A stretch of DNA of 8,932 nt from CBDTTM01 sp965363355 (GTDB taxonomy: Bacteria; Bacillota; Negativicutes; Selenomonadales; Selenomonadaceae): assembly GCA_965363355.1 (NCBI GenBank), contig CBDTTM010000102.1, positions 1-8,932 of the forward strand, written 5' to 3'. Position numbers and translations under genes: made by a program. Below are positions 1-6,004 of this stretch, one piece after another; position 1 is the stretch's first letter; each line of letters starts with the position of its first letter. The notes beneath the pieces are model-generated. The model was not told the DNA's origin, did not search any database, and saw only the letters and a program-made list of their open reading frames with translations.

Positions 1-1
1 A

Positions 2-136
2 TCTTCGCGTGCTATGGCTTATATTGGAATCAATGGAAAAGATGGGAAAACAATTTGGGGCGCCGGGATGGATACGGATATTATAACAGCTTCGGTAAAA
101 GCTTTGATCAGTGCGATAAATCGAATGAAAGCATGA
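2..136 (+). CDS. leuA: 2-isopropylmalate synthase, C-terminal fragment
   Basis: Only the last 44 codons are in the window; the 5' part lies off the left edge. The visible peptide contains the stretch TIWGAGMDTDIITASVKALI and then SAINRMKA before a TGA stop. This resembles the end of the LeuA regulatory (allosteric, leucine-binding) domain, where a G-x-D-T-(D/N)-I-x-x-A-S-x-x-A pattern is typical. LeuA condenses acetyl-CoA with 2-oxoisovalerate in the first committed step of leucine synthesis, in the cytosol. The family and the end are recognisable. A citramalate or homocitrate synthase with the same C-terminal domain cannot be excluded from so short a piece. No hairpin terminator is seen in the 36 bases before the next gene, so read-through is possible. 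Confidence 0.75.
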   Translation, partial: SSRAMAYIGINGKDGKTIWGAGMDTDIITASVKALISAINRMKA

Positions 137-161
137 CGATTTTTAGGCGTTTTTATGAACT

Positions 162-166
162 GAGGG
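162..166 (+). promoter_or_regulatory. Ribosome binding site that decides the start at 173
   Basis: GAGGG at 162-166 lies 6 bases before ATG 173, a normal spacing. It abuts the in-frame TTG at 167, which would leave no spacer. This favours ATG 173 over the longer TTG frame. Confidence 0.7.
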
Positions 167-172
167 TTGAAA

Positions 173-814
173 ATGAAACGGCAGCGAAAAAAACAGTCCT
201 ATGGATATAAGATAATATTGGCTATTTTGTTAGGGCTGGCTGCTCTGGGCATTTTTTATTTGCATGTACAGAAAAAAGAACAACCTATCCAAAATGAAAC
301 AGAAATTGCTATTTTGGGCAGTGCGGAAGTTTCTCAAGGGAAAATGGCGGAGTATATCAAAAAAAGAAACCCGAATCCGAAGCTGAACTGCAGCGTTGAG
401 GCCCTGGTCCAGTTTTATTACGAAGAAGCTCAAATAGAAGGTGTTCGGGCGGATTTGGCTCTTTGCCAGGCGATTAAGGAAACGGGATGCTTTTCCTATG
501 GGGGCGATGTTGTACCGGAACAAAATAATTATTGTGGTCTGGGAACAACTGGAAATGGTGTCGAAGGCAATTATTTTTCTTCGCCAAGGGAAGGAGTTCG
601 TGCACATATTCAGCATCTTTTAGCCTATGCATCGACAAGGCCTCCACGGCAAAAAATAGTAGATCCAAGGTATGAATTGCTGAAGGAAAAACGTCCGGAA
701 ATTTTTGGCAAAGTGACGACGTGGGTGGGGCTCAACGGCGTTTGGGCGGTTCCAGGAAAAACGTATGGACAGGATATTTTGACTATGCTCGCTTCGATAA
801 AGTCTATGAACTAA
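173..814 (+). CDS. Membrane-anchored glucosaminidase-domain protein
   Basis: This 213-residue protein is probably a peptidoglycan hydrolase or a related cell-wall protein of the glucosaminidase (LytG/FlgJ-like, lysozyme-fold) family, which cuts N-acetylglucosamine linkages. A basic N-terminus (KRQRKKQ) is followed by one hydrophobic segment at about residues 13-32, which reads as a signal anchor with the domain outside the membrane. After a variable linker the domain runs from about residue 74 to the end. Family-like blocks are LCQAIKETGCFSYGGD (residues 97-112, with E103 as the likely catalytic acid), QNNYCGLGTTGNG (117 onward) and REGVRAHIQHLLAY. No cell-wall-binding repeats are visible. 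It is 36 bases after leuA, with no terminator between. The substrate is inferred from the fold. A role in cell separation or flagellar passage through the wall is possible but not shown. Confidence 0.75.
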   Translation: MKRQRKKQSYGYKIILAILLGLAALGIFYLHVQKKEQPIQNETEIAILGSAEVSQGKMAEYIKKRNPNPKLNCSVEALVQFYYEEAQIEGVRADLALCQAIKETGCFSYGGDVVPEQNNYCGLGTTGNGVEGNYFSSPREGVRAHIQHLLAYASTRPPRQKIVDPRYELLKEKRPEIFGKVTTWVGLNGVWAVPGKTYGQDILTMLASIKSMN

Positions 815-877
815 TTGCTAGAATTTAAGAGGAAAAGAACAATTCTTGGCGAATATATATCAATAGAAACCAATCCT

Positions 878-889
878 CTGCACGTGCAG
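878..889. repeat. 12-bp perfect palindrome in the gap before the CheY-CheX gene
   Basis: CTGCACGTGCAG is a perfect inverted repeat without spacer. It lies in the 207-base non-coding gap (815-1021) between the glucosaminidase gene and the CheY-CheX gene. No convincing -35/-10 pair is placed around it and no terminator was found in this gap. It may be an operator, but no regulator can be named. Confidence 0.4.
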
Positions 890-1021
890 CTCGTATTTTA
901 TTTTGCGGTTGACGAAATACCAGTGGGGCGGAACTTTCTATGGAGGTTGGATGCATTTTTACAGGTGATAGTGAAAAAGTGACTTCCGTTTAATAGACAT
1001 CAATTTGAAGGAGTGGATTTT

Positions 1022-1882
1022 ATGACGGTTAAAATTATGATTGTTGATGATTCTCCATTTTCCCGGACGCTTATTGCGGAAACTTTGACGGACGGCGGTT
1101 ATGAAGTCGTTGGTGAAGCGGATTCGCTTGAAGCAGCGTTGGAAACCTATGCGGCGGTCAAGCCGGATATTGTTACCATGGACATTGCTATGCCGGAAAA
1201 TGATGGATTTGAGGTAAGTCGAGCACTTCTTCGACAAGATCCCAAAGCCAAGATTATCTTGTCAAGTTCGATGAAAGATGAAGAAACTGAAATGGAAGCT
1301 AAGCGTATAGGTGTTTGTGGCTATGTGCAAAAGCCAGTAGAGGCGGAGAATCTTTACGAAGTCATTCGTAAGGTATTGTCACCGGATACGCTTTTCCAGG
1401 ATTTGATGGCGCGCGGCCTAGAGACTTTTAAAGAAGCTTTGGCACAAAATCTTACACGCATGGCAAAAACACCGGTTACCTATCTTGATGATGCCGAAAT
1501 CGAAGATCCTTATAAGTCAAAAGGGGTAACGACGGTGATCGGGATCATCGGGCAATATACGGGCACCATGATCATGGACTTGTCATCGGATGTTGCCAAC
1601 AAAATCGCTGAAGCGATTTTGCGTCGTCCGCCTAAAAATGACGAAGAAGTATTGGCAATGGTTGCAGAACTAGCCAACATCATCGGCGGAATCGCATGTT
1701 CCATGCTTAACAAGAAGGAAAAGGCACTTGGCCTTAGGGTTTCACCTCCTAGTATATTCCACGGGAATTCAGCTGAGTTGGTAAGCCCTAGCGTTAAAAT
1801 ACAAAAATCTTTAGCCGAAACTGAATATGGAGAAATTTTCTTAGGTGTGGGCTTTAAAAAGGGGTCGACATTATGGATGTAA
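1022..1882 (+). CDS. Response regulator: CheY-like receiver fused to a CheX-type domain
   Basis: From ATG 1022 the protein has 286 residues. GAAGGAG at 1007-1013 lies 8 bases upstream, which favours this ATG over the in-frame GTG at 1013. Residues 4-120 are a complete receiver: acid pair D9-D10, phospho-acceptor D54 in the block TMDIAMP, S81/S82, and K104-P105. Residues ~124-286 form a CheC/CheX/FliY-type domain with E216-x2-N219 and a proline 23 positions on (P242), the core of the CheY-P phosphatase signature. The residue four before E216 is Ala rather than the usual Asp/Ser. CheX proteins dephosphorylate CheY-P in chemotaxis, so the fusion could shorten its own phosphoryl signal or serve as a dimerisation and output module. 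It overlaps the following cheX by 10 bases. No kinase, receptor or flagellar gene lies nearby. The domain calls are firm; the activity is inferred. Confidence 0.85.
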   Translation: MTVKIMIVDDSPFSRTLIAETLTDGGYEVVGEADSLEAALETYAAVKPDIVTMDIAMPENDGFEVSRALLRQDPKAKIILSSSMKDEETEMEAKRIGVCGYVQKPVEAENLYEVIRKVLSPDTLFQDLMARGLETFKEALAQNLTRMAKTPVTYLDDAEIEDPYKSKGVTTVIGIIGQYTGTMIMDLSSDVANKIAEAILRRPPKNDEEVLAMVAELANIIGGIACSMLNKKEKALGLRVSPPSIFHGNSAELVSPSVKIQKSLAETEYGEIFLGVGFKKGSTLWM

Positions 1883-2334
1883 ATATGATCAATCCAATTT
1901 TGACAGCATTTTCGGAAATCTTGCCGCAAATAGGCTTTCAAAGCATTGAAAAGAAAAAAGTCTCTTTAGGCAGTTCAACTTTCGATTACGATGGGGTGCT
2001 GCTCAATATTGCCATGCTGGGCAGTTTGAAAGGTGTCATTTTATTGGGCATGAGTTTTGATAATGCCAAGAAGTTTGCTTCCAAAATGATGATGGGCATG
2101 GAAGTGACGGAATTTGATAAATTAGCGCAGAGTGCTATTTCAGAAATGGGCAATATGGTCTGTGCTAACGCTTGTACCCAGTTTACCAAAATGGACATCA
2201 ATGGGCTCGATATATCACCACCGACCCTGATGATGGGCAATGGTGGTCAGGCCACTTTGCCAGTTCCGCAAACCATTGTCATAGATTTTGATTGTGATGG
2301 TATTGAGGTTAGAGTATACGTCGGCTTAGGTTGA
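1873..2334 (+). CDS. cheX: CheX-type chemotaxis phosphatase domain protein
   Basis: This 153-residue single-domain protein, about the usual CheX length, carries the full CheC/CheX phosphatase signature: S87-x3-E91-x2-N94 and then P116-P117. The motif falls in the segment SAISEMGNMVCANA. CheX enzymes are cytosolic and remove the phosphate from CheY-P, with E and N positioning water for attack. The ATG lies inside the end of the preceding CheY-CheX gene (10-base overlap). AAGGGG at 1859-1864 is spaced 8 bases before it, so the two genes are probably translated together. The fold and motif are shared with the C-terminal half of its neighbour, which suggests a duplication followed by divergence. 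The likely substrate is the neighbouring receiver or another CheY in the cell; that pairing is inferred. A rho-independent terminator follows at once. Confidence 0.82.
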   Translation: MDVNMINPILTAFSEILPQIGFQSIEKKKVSLGSSTFDYDGVLLNIAMLGSLKGVILLGMSFDNAKKFASKMMMGMEVTEFDKLAQSAISEMGNMVCANACTQFTKMDINGLDISPPTLMMGNGGQATLPVPQTIVIDFDCDGIEVRVYVGLG

Positions 2335-2346
2335 TGAATAAAAACA

Positions 2347-2384
2347 AGCCGTCAGCGATATTAAAGGTCGCTGGCGGCTGTTTT
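2347..2384 (+). terminator. Rho-independent terminator after cheX (possibly bidirectional)
   Basis: A 12-bp stem (2347-2358 with 2368-2379, one G-T pair) with a 9-base loop is followed by GTTTT. The upstream flank is A-rich, so the minus strand also has a T-rich tract after the stem and could stop transcription that has run past the rubrerythrin terminator. Confidence 0.85.
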
Positions 2385-2404
2385 CATATAAAGAAAATTT
2401 GCGT

Positions 2405-2438
2405 AAAAAAACGACTGCAACTAAGTGCAGCCGTTTTA
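2405..2438 (-). terminator. Rho-independent terminator of the rubrerythrin gene
   Basis: On the minus strand the stem is CTGCA/TGCAG (2426-2430 with 2415-2419) plus flanking ACG/CGT pairs across one mismatch. It is followed by a run of seven T. It lies just past the stop codon at 2447. Confidence 0.85.
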
Positions 2439-2446
2439 TGTAATAC

Positions 2447-2992
2447 TTATTTACCGAAATAACGTTTGAGTAAGCCGTTAAAGCCACAACCATGACGAGC
2501 TTCATCTTTAGCCATTTCATGAACAGTATCATGAATTGCATCGAGATTTTGCTGTTTAGCAAGTGTTGCCAATTCTTTTTTGCCTGCGCAAGCGCCGTGT
2601 TCAGCAGCAACGCGAAGTTCAAGGTTCTTTTTCGTGCTGGATGTTACGACTTCTCCGAGCATTTCAGCGAAGCGTGAAGCATGATCTGCTTCTTCGAATG
2701 CATAGCGTTTGAAAGCTTCAGCGATTTCAGGATAGCCTTCGCGATCAGCGACACGAGCCATTGCTAAATACATACCAACTTCAGTGCATTCGCCAGTGAA
2801 GTTTTGACGAAGACCTTCTATGATTTGCGGGTCAAGACCTTCTACGATGCCGACACGATGTTCGTCAGCGTAAACCATTTCGCCGCTTTGTTCAACAAAT
2901 TTTGATGCAGGAGCTTTACAGATTGGGCACTCAATTGGTGCGCTATCTCCTTCATGTACATAACCACAAATACTGCAAACAAATTTTTTCAT
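2447..2992 (-). CDS. Rubrerythrin with N-terminal rubredoxin domain (reverse rubrerythrin)
   Basis: The 181-residue protein is a cytosolic peroxide-detoxifying di-iron enzyme typical of anaerobes, which reduces hydrogen peroxide with electrons from NAD(P)H-linked carriers. The rubredoxin-like iron site is at the N-terminus: C6-x2-C9 and C22-x2-C25. The four-helix ferritin-like part runs from about residue 50 to the end. Candidate iron ligands are E68/E71, E101-x2-H104, E131 and E164-x2-H167, giving the two ExxH motifs expected of the family. The domain order is opposite to that of classical rubrerythrin and matches the 'reverse' type described in clostridia. GGAGGG at 3000-3005 lies 7 bases before the ATG. 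The gene is a single unit with its own promoter (3071-3099) and terminator. Control by an oxidative-stress regulator is likely for the family, but only a weak half-site is visible here. Confidence 0.93.
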   Translation of the reverse strand: MKKFVCSICGYVHEGDSAPIECPICKAPASKFVEQSGEMVYADEHRVGIVEGLDPQIIEGLRQNFTGECTEVGMYLAMARVADREGYPEIAEAFKRYAFEEADHASRFAEMLGEVVTSSTKKNLELRVAAEHGACAGKKELATLAKQQNLDAIHDTVHEMAKDEARHGCGFNGLLKRYFGK

Positions 2993-3070
2993 TTAAAAAC
3001 CCTCCAGTTATTATTTATATATTCGGACCGTACCGCCTTTTGAGTGCTCTGCGGTATCGGCTATGTCCTA

Positions 3071-3099
3071 ATTATAACGAAAGAGGGATAGAATGGAAA
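3071..3099 (-). promoter_or_regulatory. Promoter of the rubrerythrin gene
   Basis: The minus strand has a perfect -10 TATAAT (3071-3076) and TTTCCA (3094-3099, 4 of 6 to TTGACA) with a 17-bp spacer. The -10 overlaps TTATAAT, which equals one half of a PerR box. The second half does not match, so PerR control is only a weak suggestion. Confidence 0.65.
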
Positions 3100-3188
3100 T
3101 TGGCAAATTTGGGCAAATTTCCTGTTTAACACAAGGTTTTCATTGTTTATCTCAAAAATACAGCGAAAATCTTAGTTATTTGATTTTG

Positions 3189-3204
3189 ATTATTAATTAA
3201 TAAT
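3189..3204. repeat. 16-bp perfect AT palindrome
   Basis: ATTATTAATTAATAAT reads the same on both strands. It lies about 55 bases upstream of the proposed tsaE -10. It might be an operator (it has a loose resemblance to Fur-type AT-rich sites), but AT-rich DNA yields such palindromes by chance. Confidence 0.35.
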
Positions 3205-3258
3205 AATTATCGTTTGAATAGAAAGAGTTCAGATGAAGTTTATTTATAGGGAAATATG

Positions 3259-3286
3259 TGATACAATTTAATCTTAAGATAAGATT
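3259..3286 (+). promoter_or_regulatory. Probable tsaE operon -10 element and adjacent inverted repeat
   Basis: TGATACAAT at 3259-3267 is an extended -10 (TG-n-TACAAT, 5 of 6 to TATAAT). No good -35 is found at the right distance. It is followed by AATCTTA-AGA-TAAGATT (3270-3286), a perfect 7-bp inverted repeat over the expected transcription start, which could be an operator or a small 5' hairpin. Confidence 0.45.
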
Positions 3287-3309
3287 TTATTTTAGAAAGG
3301 TTTATCAAC

Positions 3310-3783
3310 ATGTTTCAGATGAAGACAAACAATCCCGAGCAAACTTACCAGTTGGGGCAGAAATTTGCCGCAGCGATGAAGCCAGGAATGACAATCTTGC
3401 TTGAGGGAGACTTGGGTGCGGGAAAAACGTTGTTTGTGCAAGGCTTTGCCGCTCAGTTGCAAGTGAAAGAACAGGTGACGAGCCCGACGTTTAACTTAAT
3501 GAATATATATCAGGGCGATTGTCCGATTTATCATTTTGATCTCTATCGGTTAGAGCAGGAAGAAGAACTCGATGAAATAGGGTTTTATGAGTATAGTGAG
3601 GCCCCGGATGGAATTGTCATTATTGAATGGCCAGATAAGTTTCCAGACTGCTTGCCCAAAGAAGCGTTCTATATAAAGATAGAACTAGGAGAACTGCCGG
3701 ATCAGCGTAAAATCTGCGTGGCACTTAAGGGCGAAACACACAAAGATCTATATGAGGAGTTGGAAACATCGTGCCTATATTAG
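3310..3783 (+). CDS. tsaE: tRNA t6A37 biosynthesis ATPase TsaE
   Basis: TsaE is the small P-loop ATPase that works with TsaB and TsaD in making N6-threonylcarbamoyladenosine at A37 of ANN-decoding tRNAs. The 157-residue length is usual. Visible motifs are Walker A GDLGAGKT (33-40), the family block S58-P-T-F61, HFDLYR (75-80, with D77) and the conserved IIEWPD (104-109). AAAGG at 3296-3300 lies 9 bases before the ATG. An in-frame ATG at codon 4 is an alternative start. It is the first gene of the tsaE-tsaB-rimI-tsaD run, and its end overlaps tsaB by 13 bases, which points to coupled translation. The identification is secure from the motifs and from the neighbours. Confidence 0.96.
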   Translation: MFQMKTNNPEQTYQLGQKFAAAMKPGMTILLEGDLGAGKTLFVQGFAAQLQVKEQVTSPTFNLMNIYQGDCPIYHFDLYRLEQEEELDEIGFYEYSEAPDGIVIIEWPDKFPDCLPKEAFYIKIELGELPDQRKICVALKGETHKDLYEELETSCLY

Positions 3784-4484
3784 CCCTCGATACGGCGACA
3801 ATGGTGTCAAGTGTAGCCATTGCTTCTGCCGATAAGCTGCTGGGAGAACTTACCTTGCAGACGAAATTAACCCATTCTGAAGTCTTGATGCCGCATATTG
3901 CACAGATTTTAGAGATGACAAAAGTGAGAAAACAAGATTTGGATGCAATCGCAGTGAGCATTGGTCCAGGATCTTTTACAGGCCTACGCATTGGCCTTGC
4001 AGCTGCAAAAAGCATGGCATATGCGCTTTCATTGCCAATCATTGGGGTATCTACCTTAGAGGCGATGGCGTATCACTATCCGGTTCCGGGTGTGTATATA
4101 GCGGCTTTGCTCGATGCACAAAAAGGAAATGCCTATGTTGCGATATATGAATATATAGAAGGAACGATGAAAGAAGTAGAAGCAGTTGTCGTAGATTCCT
4201 TTGAAAATATTTTAATGAAGTGTCAGCAGCTTGATAAAAAAGTGGTACTGCTTGGCGATATTGTGCAAAAAAATATGGGCCAAGTACAGTCTGCTGGTGA
4301 AAACATCATCGCTGCATTGCCTCATACGGTAATGCCTCGTGGCGCCAATGTAGCTCGTGTTGGTTTGCAAAAACTTGCAAATGAGCAGGTAGATAATCTG
4401 ATGGAAATCGAGCCGGTTTATATACGGCGCTCAGAAGCGGAAGTCTTATGGGAAAAACGCCAACAAAAGCAGGCCGAACAATGA
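3771..4484 (+). CDS. tsaB: tRNA t6A37 biosynthesis scaffold TsaB
   Basis: TsaB is an inactive ASKHA-fold paralogue that pairs with TsaD to form the core of the bacterial t6A-transferase. The 237-residue protein starts MPILALDTAT, has the family hallmark SIGPGSFTGLRIGLAAAKSM (from residue 63), and continues with the GVSTLEA block. The start is GTG at 3771, inside the end of tsaE, with GAGGAG at 3754-3759 as an SD 11 bases upstream. The next in-frame start would cut off the conserved first strand (L-A-L-D-T), so GTG is preferred. The stop TGA at 4482-4484 is nested in the ATGA shared with rimI. It acts in the cytosol. Confidence 0.95.
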   Translation: MPILALDTATMVSSVAIASADKLLGELTLQTKLTHSEVLMPHIAQILEMTKVRKQDLDAIAVSIGPGSFTGLRIGLAAAKSMAYALSLPIIGVSTLEAMAYHYPVPGVYIAALLDAQKGNAYVAIYEYIEGTMKEVEAVVVDSFENILMKCQQLDKKVVLLGDIVQKNMGQVQSAGENIIAALPHTVMPRGANVARVGLQKLANEQVDNLMEIEPVYIRRSEAEVLWEKRQQKQAEQ

Positions 4485-4924
4485 GGCTTCATTTCAAAAA
4501 AATGACGACAGAGGATGCTGCAGCTGTTGAAGAGGTTGAAAAAGCTTCTTTTGGTATGCCATGGTCAAGAGAGTCTTTTTGGGAAGAGGCAGCAAATGAC
4601 AAAGCGTATTATCTACTTGCCTTGGATGACGATAAAGTCATCGGTTATGCCGGGACTTGGGTGCTTTTTGATGAAGCGCATATCACAAATGTCGCAATAG
4701 CACCAAGTTGCCGCGGAAAAGGTATTGGGCTTGAGCTGATGCGTGAATTGATGAAAATCGTAAAAACACTTGGCGCTAATGCGATGACACTTGAAGTTAG
4801 GCCATCTAATACAGCGGCAAGGGCGTTATATGAAAAACTTGGTTTTAAGAGTGTTGGATTGCGTCCAGGCTATTACCAAGATACTGGCGAAGCGGCCATG
4901 ATCATGTGGCTGACGAAATTATAA
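4481..4924 (+). CDS. rimI: Ribosomal-protein-alanine N-acetyltransferase RimI (GNAT)
   Basis: This 147-residue GNAT enzyme is predicted to acetylate a protein N-terminus (the alanine of ribosomal protein S18 in the characterised RimI) using acetyl-CoA. The acetyl-CoA pyrophosphate-binding loop is CRGKGIG (77-83). Family catalytic positions are present as E105 in LEVRPSN and Y117 in ALYEKLGF. The start chosen is ATG 4481, which forms an ATGA overlap with the tsaB stop and gives the usual RimI length. An upstream in-frame ATG at 4448 would add 11 residues inside tsaB with no family match. Sitting between tsaB and tsaD is a common arrangement in Firmicutes. The family is certain. The S18 substrate is inferred, because bacterial RimI homologues can be broader in specificity. 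Confidence 0.92.
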   Translation: MRLHFKKMTTEDAAAVEEVEKASFGMPWSRESFWEEAANDKAYYLLALDDDKVIGYAGTWVLFDEAHITNVAIAPSCRGKGIGLELMRELMKIVKTLGANAMTLEVRPSNTAARALYEKLGFKSVGLRPGYYQDTGEAAMIMWLTKL

Positions 4925-4939
4925 ATGGATGCACTAAAT

Positions 4940-4944
4940 GGAGG
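4940..4944 (+). promoter_or_regulatory. tsaD: Ribosome binding site that sets the tsaD start to TTG
   Basis: GGAGG at 4940-4944 is 7 bases before the in-frame TTG at 4952. The earlier ATG at 4925, which abuts the rimI stop, has no SD-like sequence upstream. The TTG start also trims the protein to the usual family N-terminus. Confidence 0.75.
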
Positions 4945-4951
4945 ATTTGTT

Positions 4952-5986
4952 TTGAAAGAAGAAAGAGAATGTCTGACACTAGCTATTGAATCGAGTTGCG
5001 ATGAAACTTCAGCTGCTGTTTTAGTTGGAGGCCGCACGGTATTGTCTAACATTATTTCGACACAGATACCGGTGCACCAAAAATTTGGCGGCGTTGTGCC
5101 GGAAATTGCGTCTAGAAAGCATATTGTAAATATTATGCCGGTTATCGATGAAGCTCTGCGGCAGGCAAAAGTAGAACTTACAGATATTGACCAAATTGGC
5201 GTAACTTATGGGCCAGGCCTAGTCGGAGCCTTGTTGGTGGGAGTCTCGGCGGCAAAATCACTGGCGTTTTCCTTAGATGTTCCACTTGTTGGCGTAAACC
5301 ATTTAGAAGGACATATTTTTGCCAACTTTTTGGCGCATAAAGAACTCAAACCGCCGTTTGTTGCCTTGGTTGTTTCTGGTGGACATACATCTTTGGTACA
5401 TATGAAAGATTATAATTCGTTCTCCTTGATTGGACAGACACGCGATGATGCAGCGGGTGAGGCTTTTGATAAGGTGGCAAGAGTCATGGGCCTGCCGTAT
5501 CCTGGTGGACCTCAAATCGACAAATTGGCACGTGAAGGCAATCCCGAGGCAATCGATTTTCCCCAGGCATTGAAGGAAAAAGGAAATTATGAATTTAGTT
5601 TCAGCGGATTGAAATCAGCGGTCATCAATTATCTGCATAATGCCGAACAAAAGGGCCTTGTAATAAACAAAGCCGACGTTGCTGCTTCTTTTCAAAAAGC
5701 GGTAGTGGATATCTTAGTGAGCAAAGCTATTTCGGCTGTGCGGCAAGCAGGCCTTGATACGCTCGTCTTAGCTGGAGGAGTAGCGGCAAACAGCTCTTTG
5801 GAGGCCTGTCTTCGTCAAGCTGCGGATAAAGAAAATATTCAATTTTATTATCCGGATCGGATTTTATGTACAGATAATGCGGCAATGATTGGCTGCCGGG
5901 CCTACTATCAAAGCCAGGCAAAACAATTCTCGGATTTGTATTTGAATGCAGTTCCGGGATTGCAACTTACAAATAAAGAAACATAA
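4952..5986 (+). CDS. tsaD: tRNA N6-adenosine threonylcarbamoyltransferase TsaD
   Basis: TsaD is the catalytic subunit that transfers the threonylcarbamoyl group from threonylcarbamoyl-AMP to A37 of tRNA, together with TsaB and TsaE. From TTG 4952 it has 344 residues, near the usual 335-350. Starting at ATG 4925 would add nine unconserved residues. Motifs, in TTG numbering, are AIESSCDETS near the N-terminus and the metal-binding H117-L-E-G-H121. Further on are VSGGHTSLV, the block DDAAGEAFDKVARVMGLPYP, and the late metal/nucleotide site C-T-D308-N-A-A. It closes the t6A operon, one base run after rimI. A structured terminator begins within about 10 bases of its stop, so expression of the following kinase gene may depend on read-through from this gene. 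Confidence 0.95.
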   Translation: MKEERECLTLAIESSCDETSAAVLVGGRTVLSNIISTQIPVHQKFGGVVPEIASRKHIVNIMPVIDEALRQAKVELTDIDQIGVTYGPGLVGALLVGVSAAKSLAFSLDVPLVGVNHLEGHIFANFLAHKELKPPFVALVVSGGHTSLVHMKDYNSFSLIGQTRDDAAGEAFDKVARVMGLPYPGGPQIDKLAREGNPEAIDFPQALKEKGNYEFSFSGLKSAVINYLHNAEQKGLVINKADVAASFQKAVVDILVSKAISAVRQAGLDTLVLAGGVAANSSLEACLRQAADKENIQFYYPDRILCTDNAAMIGCRAYYQSQAKQFSDLYLNAVPGLQLTNKET

Positions 5987-6004
5987 TCATTCAATGAAGA
6001 ATGA
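5987..6004 (+). promoter_or_regulatory. Candidate ANTAR-type hexaloop hairpin overlapping the terminator 5' arm
   Basis: TCATTC (5987-5992) pairs perfectly with GAATGA (5999-6004) around a six-base loop A-A-U-G-A-A, so loop position 1 is A and position 4 is G. This is the loop pattern known for RNA targets of EutV-type ANTAR antiterminators. The 3' half of the hairpin is also the 5' arm of the terminator at 5997-6075, so the two folds exclude each other. ANTAR targets normally have a second hairpin. The best upstream partner (5947-5964, six pairs, loop U-C-C-G-G-G) has G at position 4 but U at position 1. The response regulator gene downstream encodes an ANTAR domain. Function is inferred. 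Confidence 0.5.

Larger units (their letters stand above)
2993..3309. other. Divergent intergenic region between rubrerythrin and tsaE
   Basis: These 317 bases hold no gene. They carry the rubrerythrin promoter at 3071-3099 (minus strand) and a tandem 10-base repeat at 3101-3120 (TGGCAAATTT then GGGCAAATTT). They also hold a perfect 16-bp AT palindrome at 3189-3204, a probable extended -10 for tsaE at 3259-3267, and an inverted repeat at 3270-3286. The stretch 3121-3250 is AT-rich with nothing else recognisable. Confidence 0.7.

Noticed and set aside
834..847. Small inverted repeat AAGAA-CAA-TTCTT after the glucosaminidase gene as a terminator
   Set aside because: Only five A/T-rich pairs and no T-run follows.
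815..982. Open frame of 55 codons from a TTG at 815 in the gap before the CheY-CheX gene
   Set aside because: No SD before the TTG, no recognisable motif, and no better start inside; it is probably chance.
2326..2622. Minus-strand open frame opposite the cheX end and rubrerythrin tail
   Set aside because: It covers both terminators and overlaps the rubrerythrin gene in another frame; it has no recognisable motif.
3189..3211. AT palindrome as a Fur box
   Set aside because: The match to the Fur consensus is loose and the downstream genes are not iron related; kept only as an unassigned palindrome.
4448..4480. Longer rimI start at ATG 4448
   Set aside because: The extra residues lie inside tsaB and do not match RimI; the ATGA overlap at 4481 gives the usual length.
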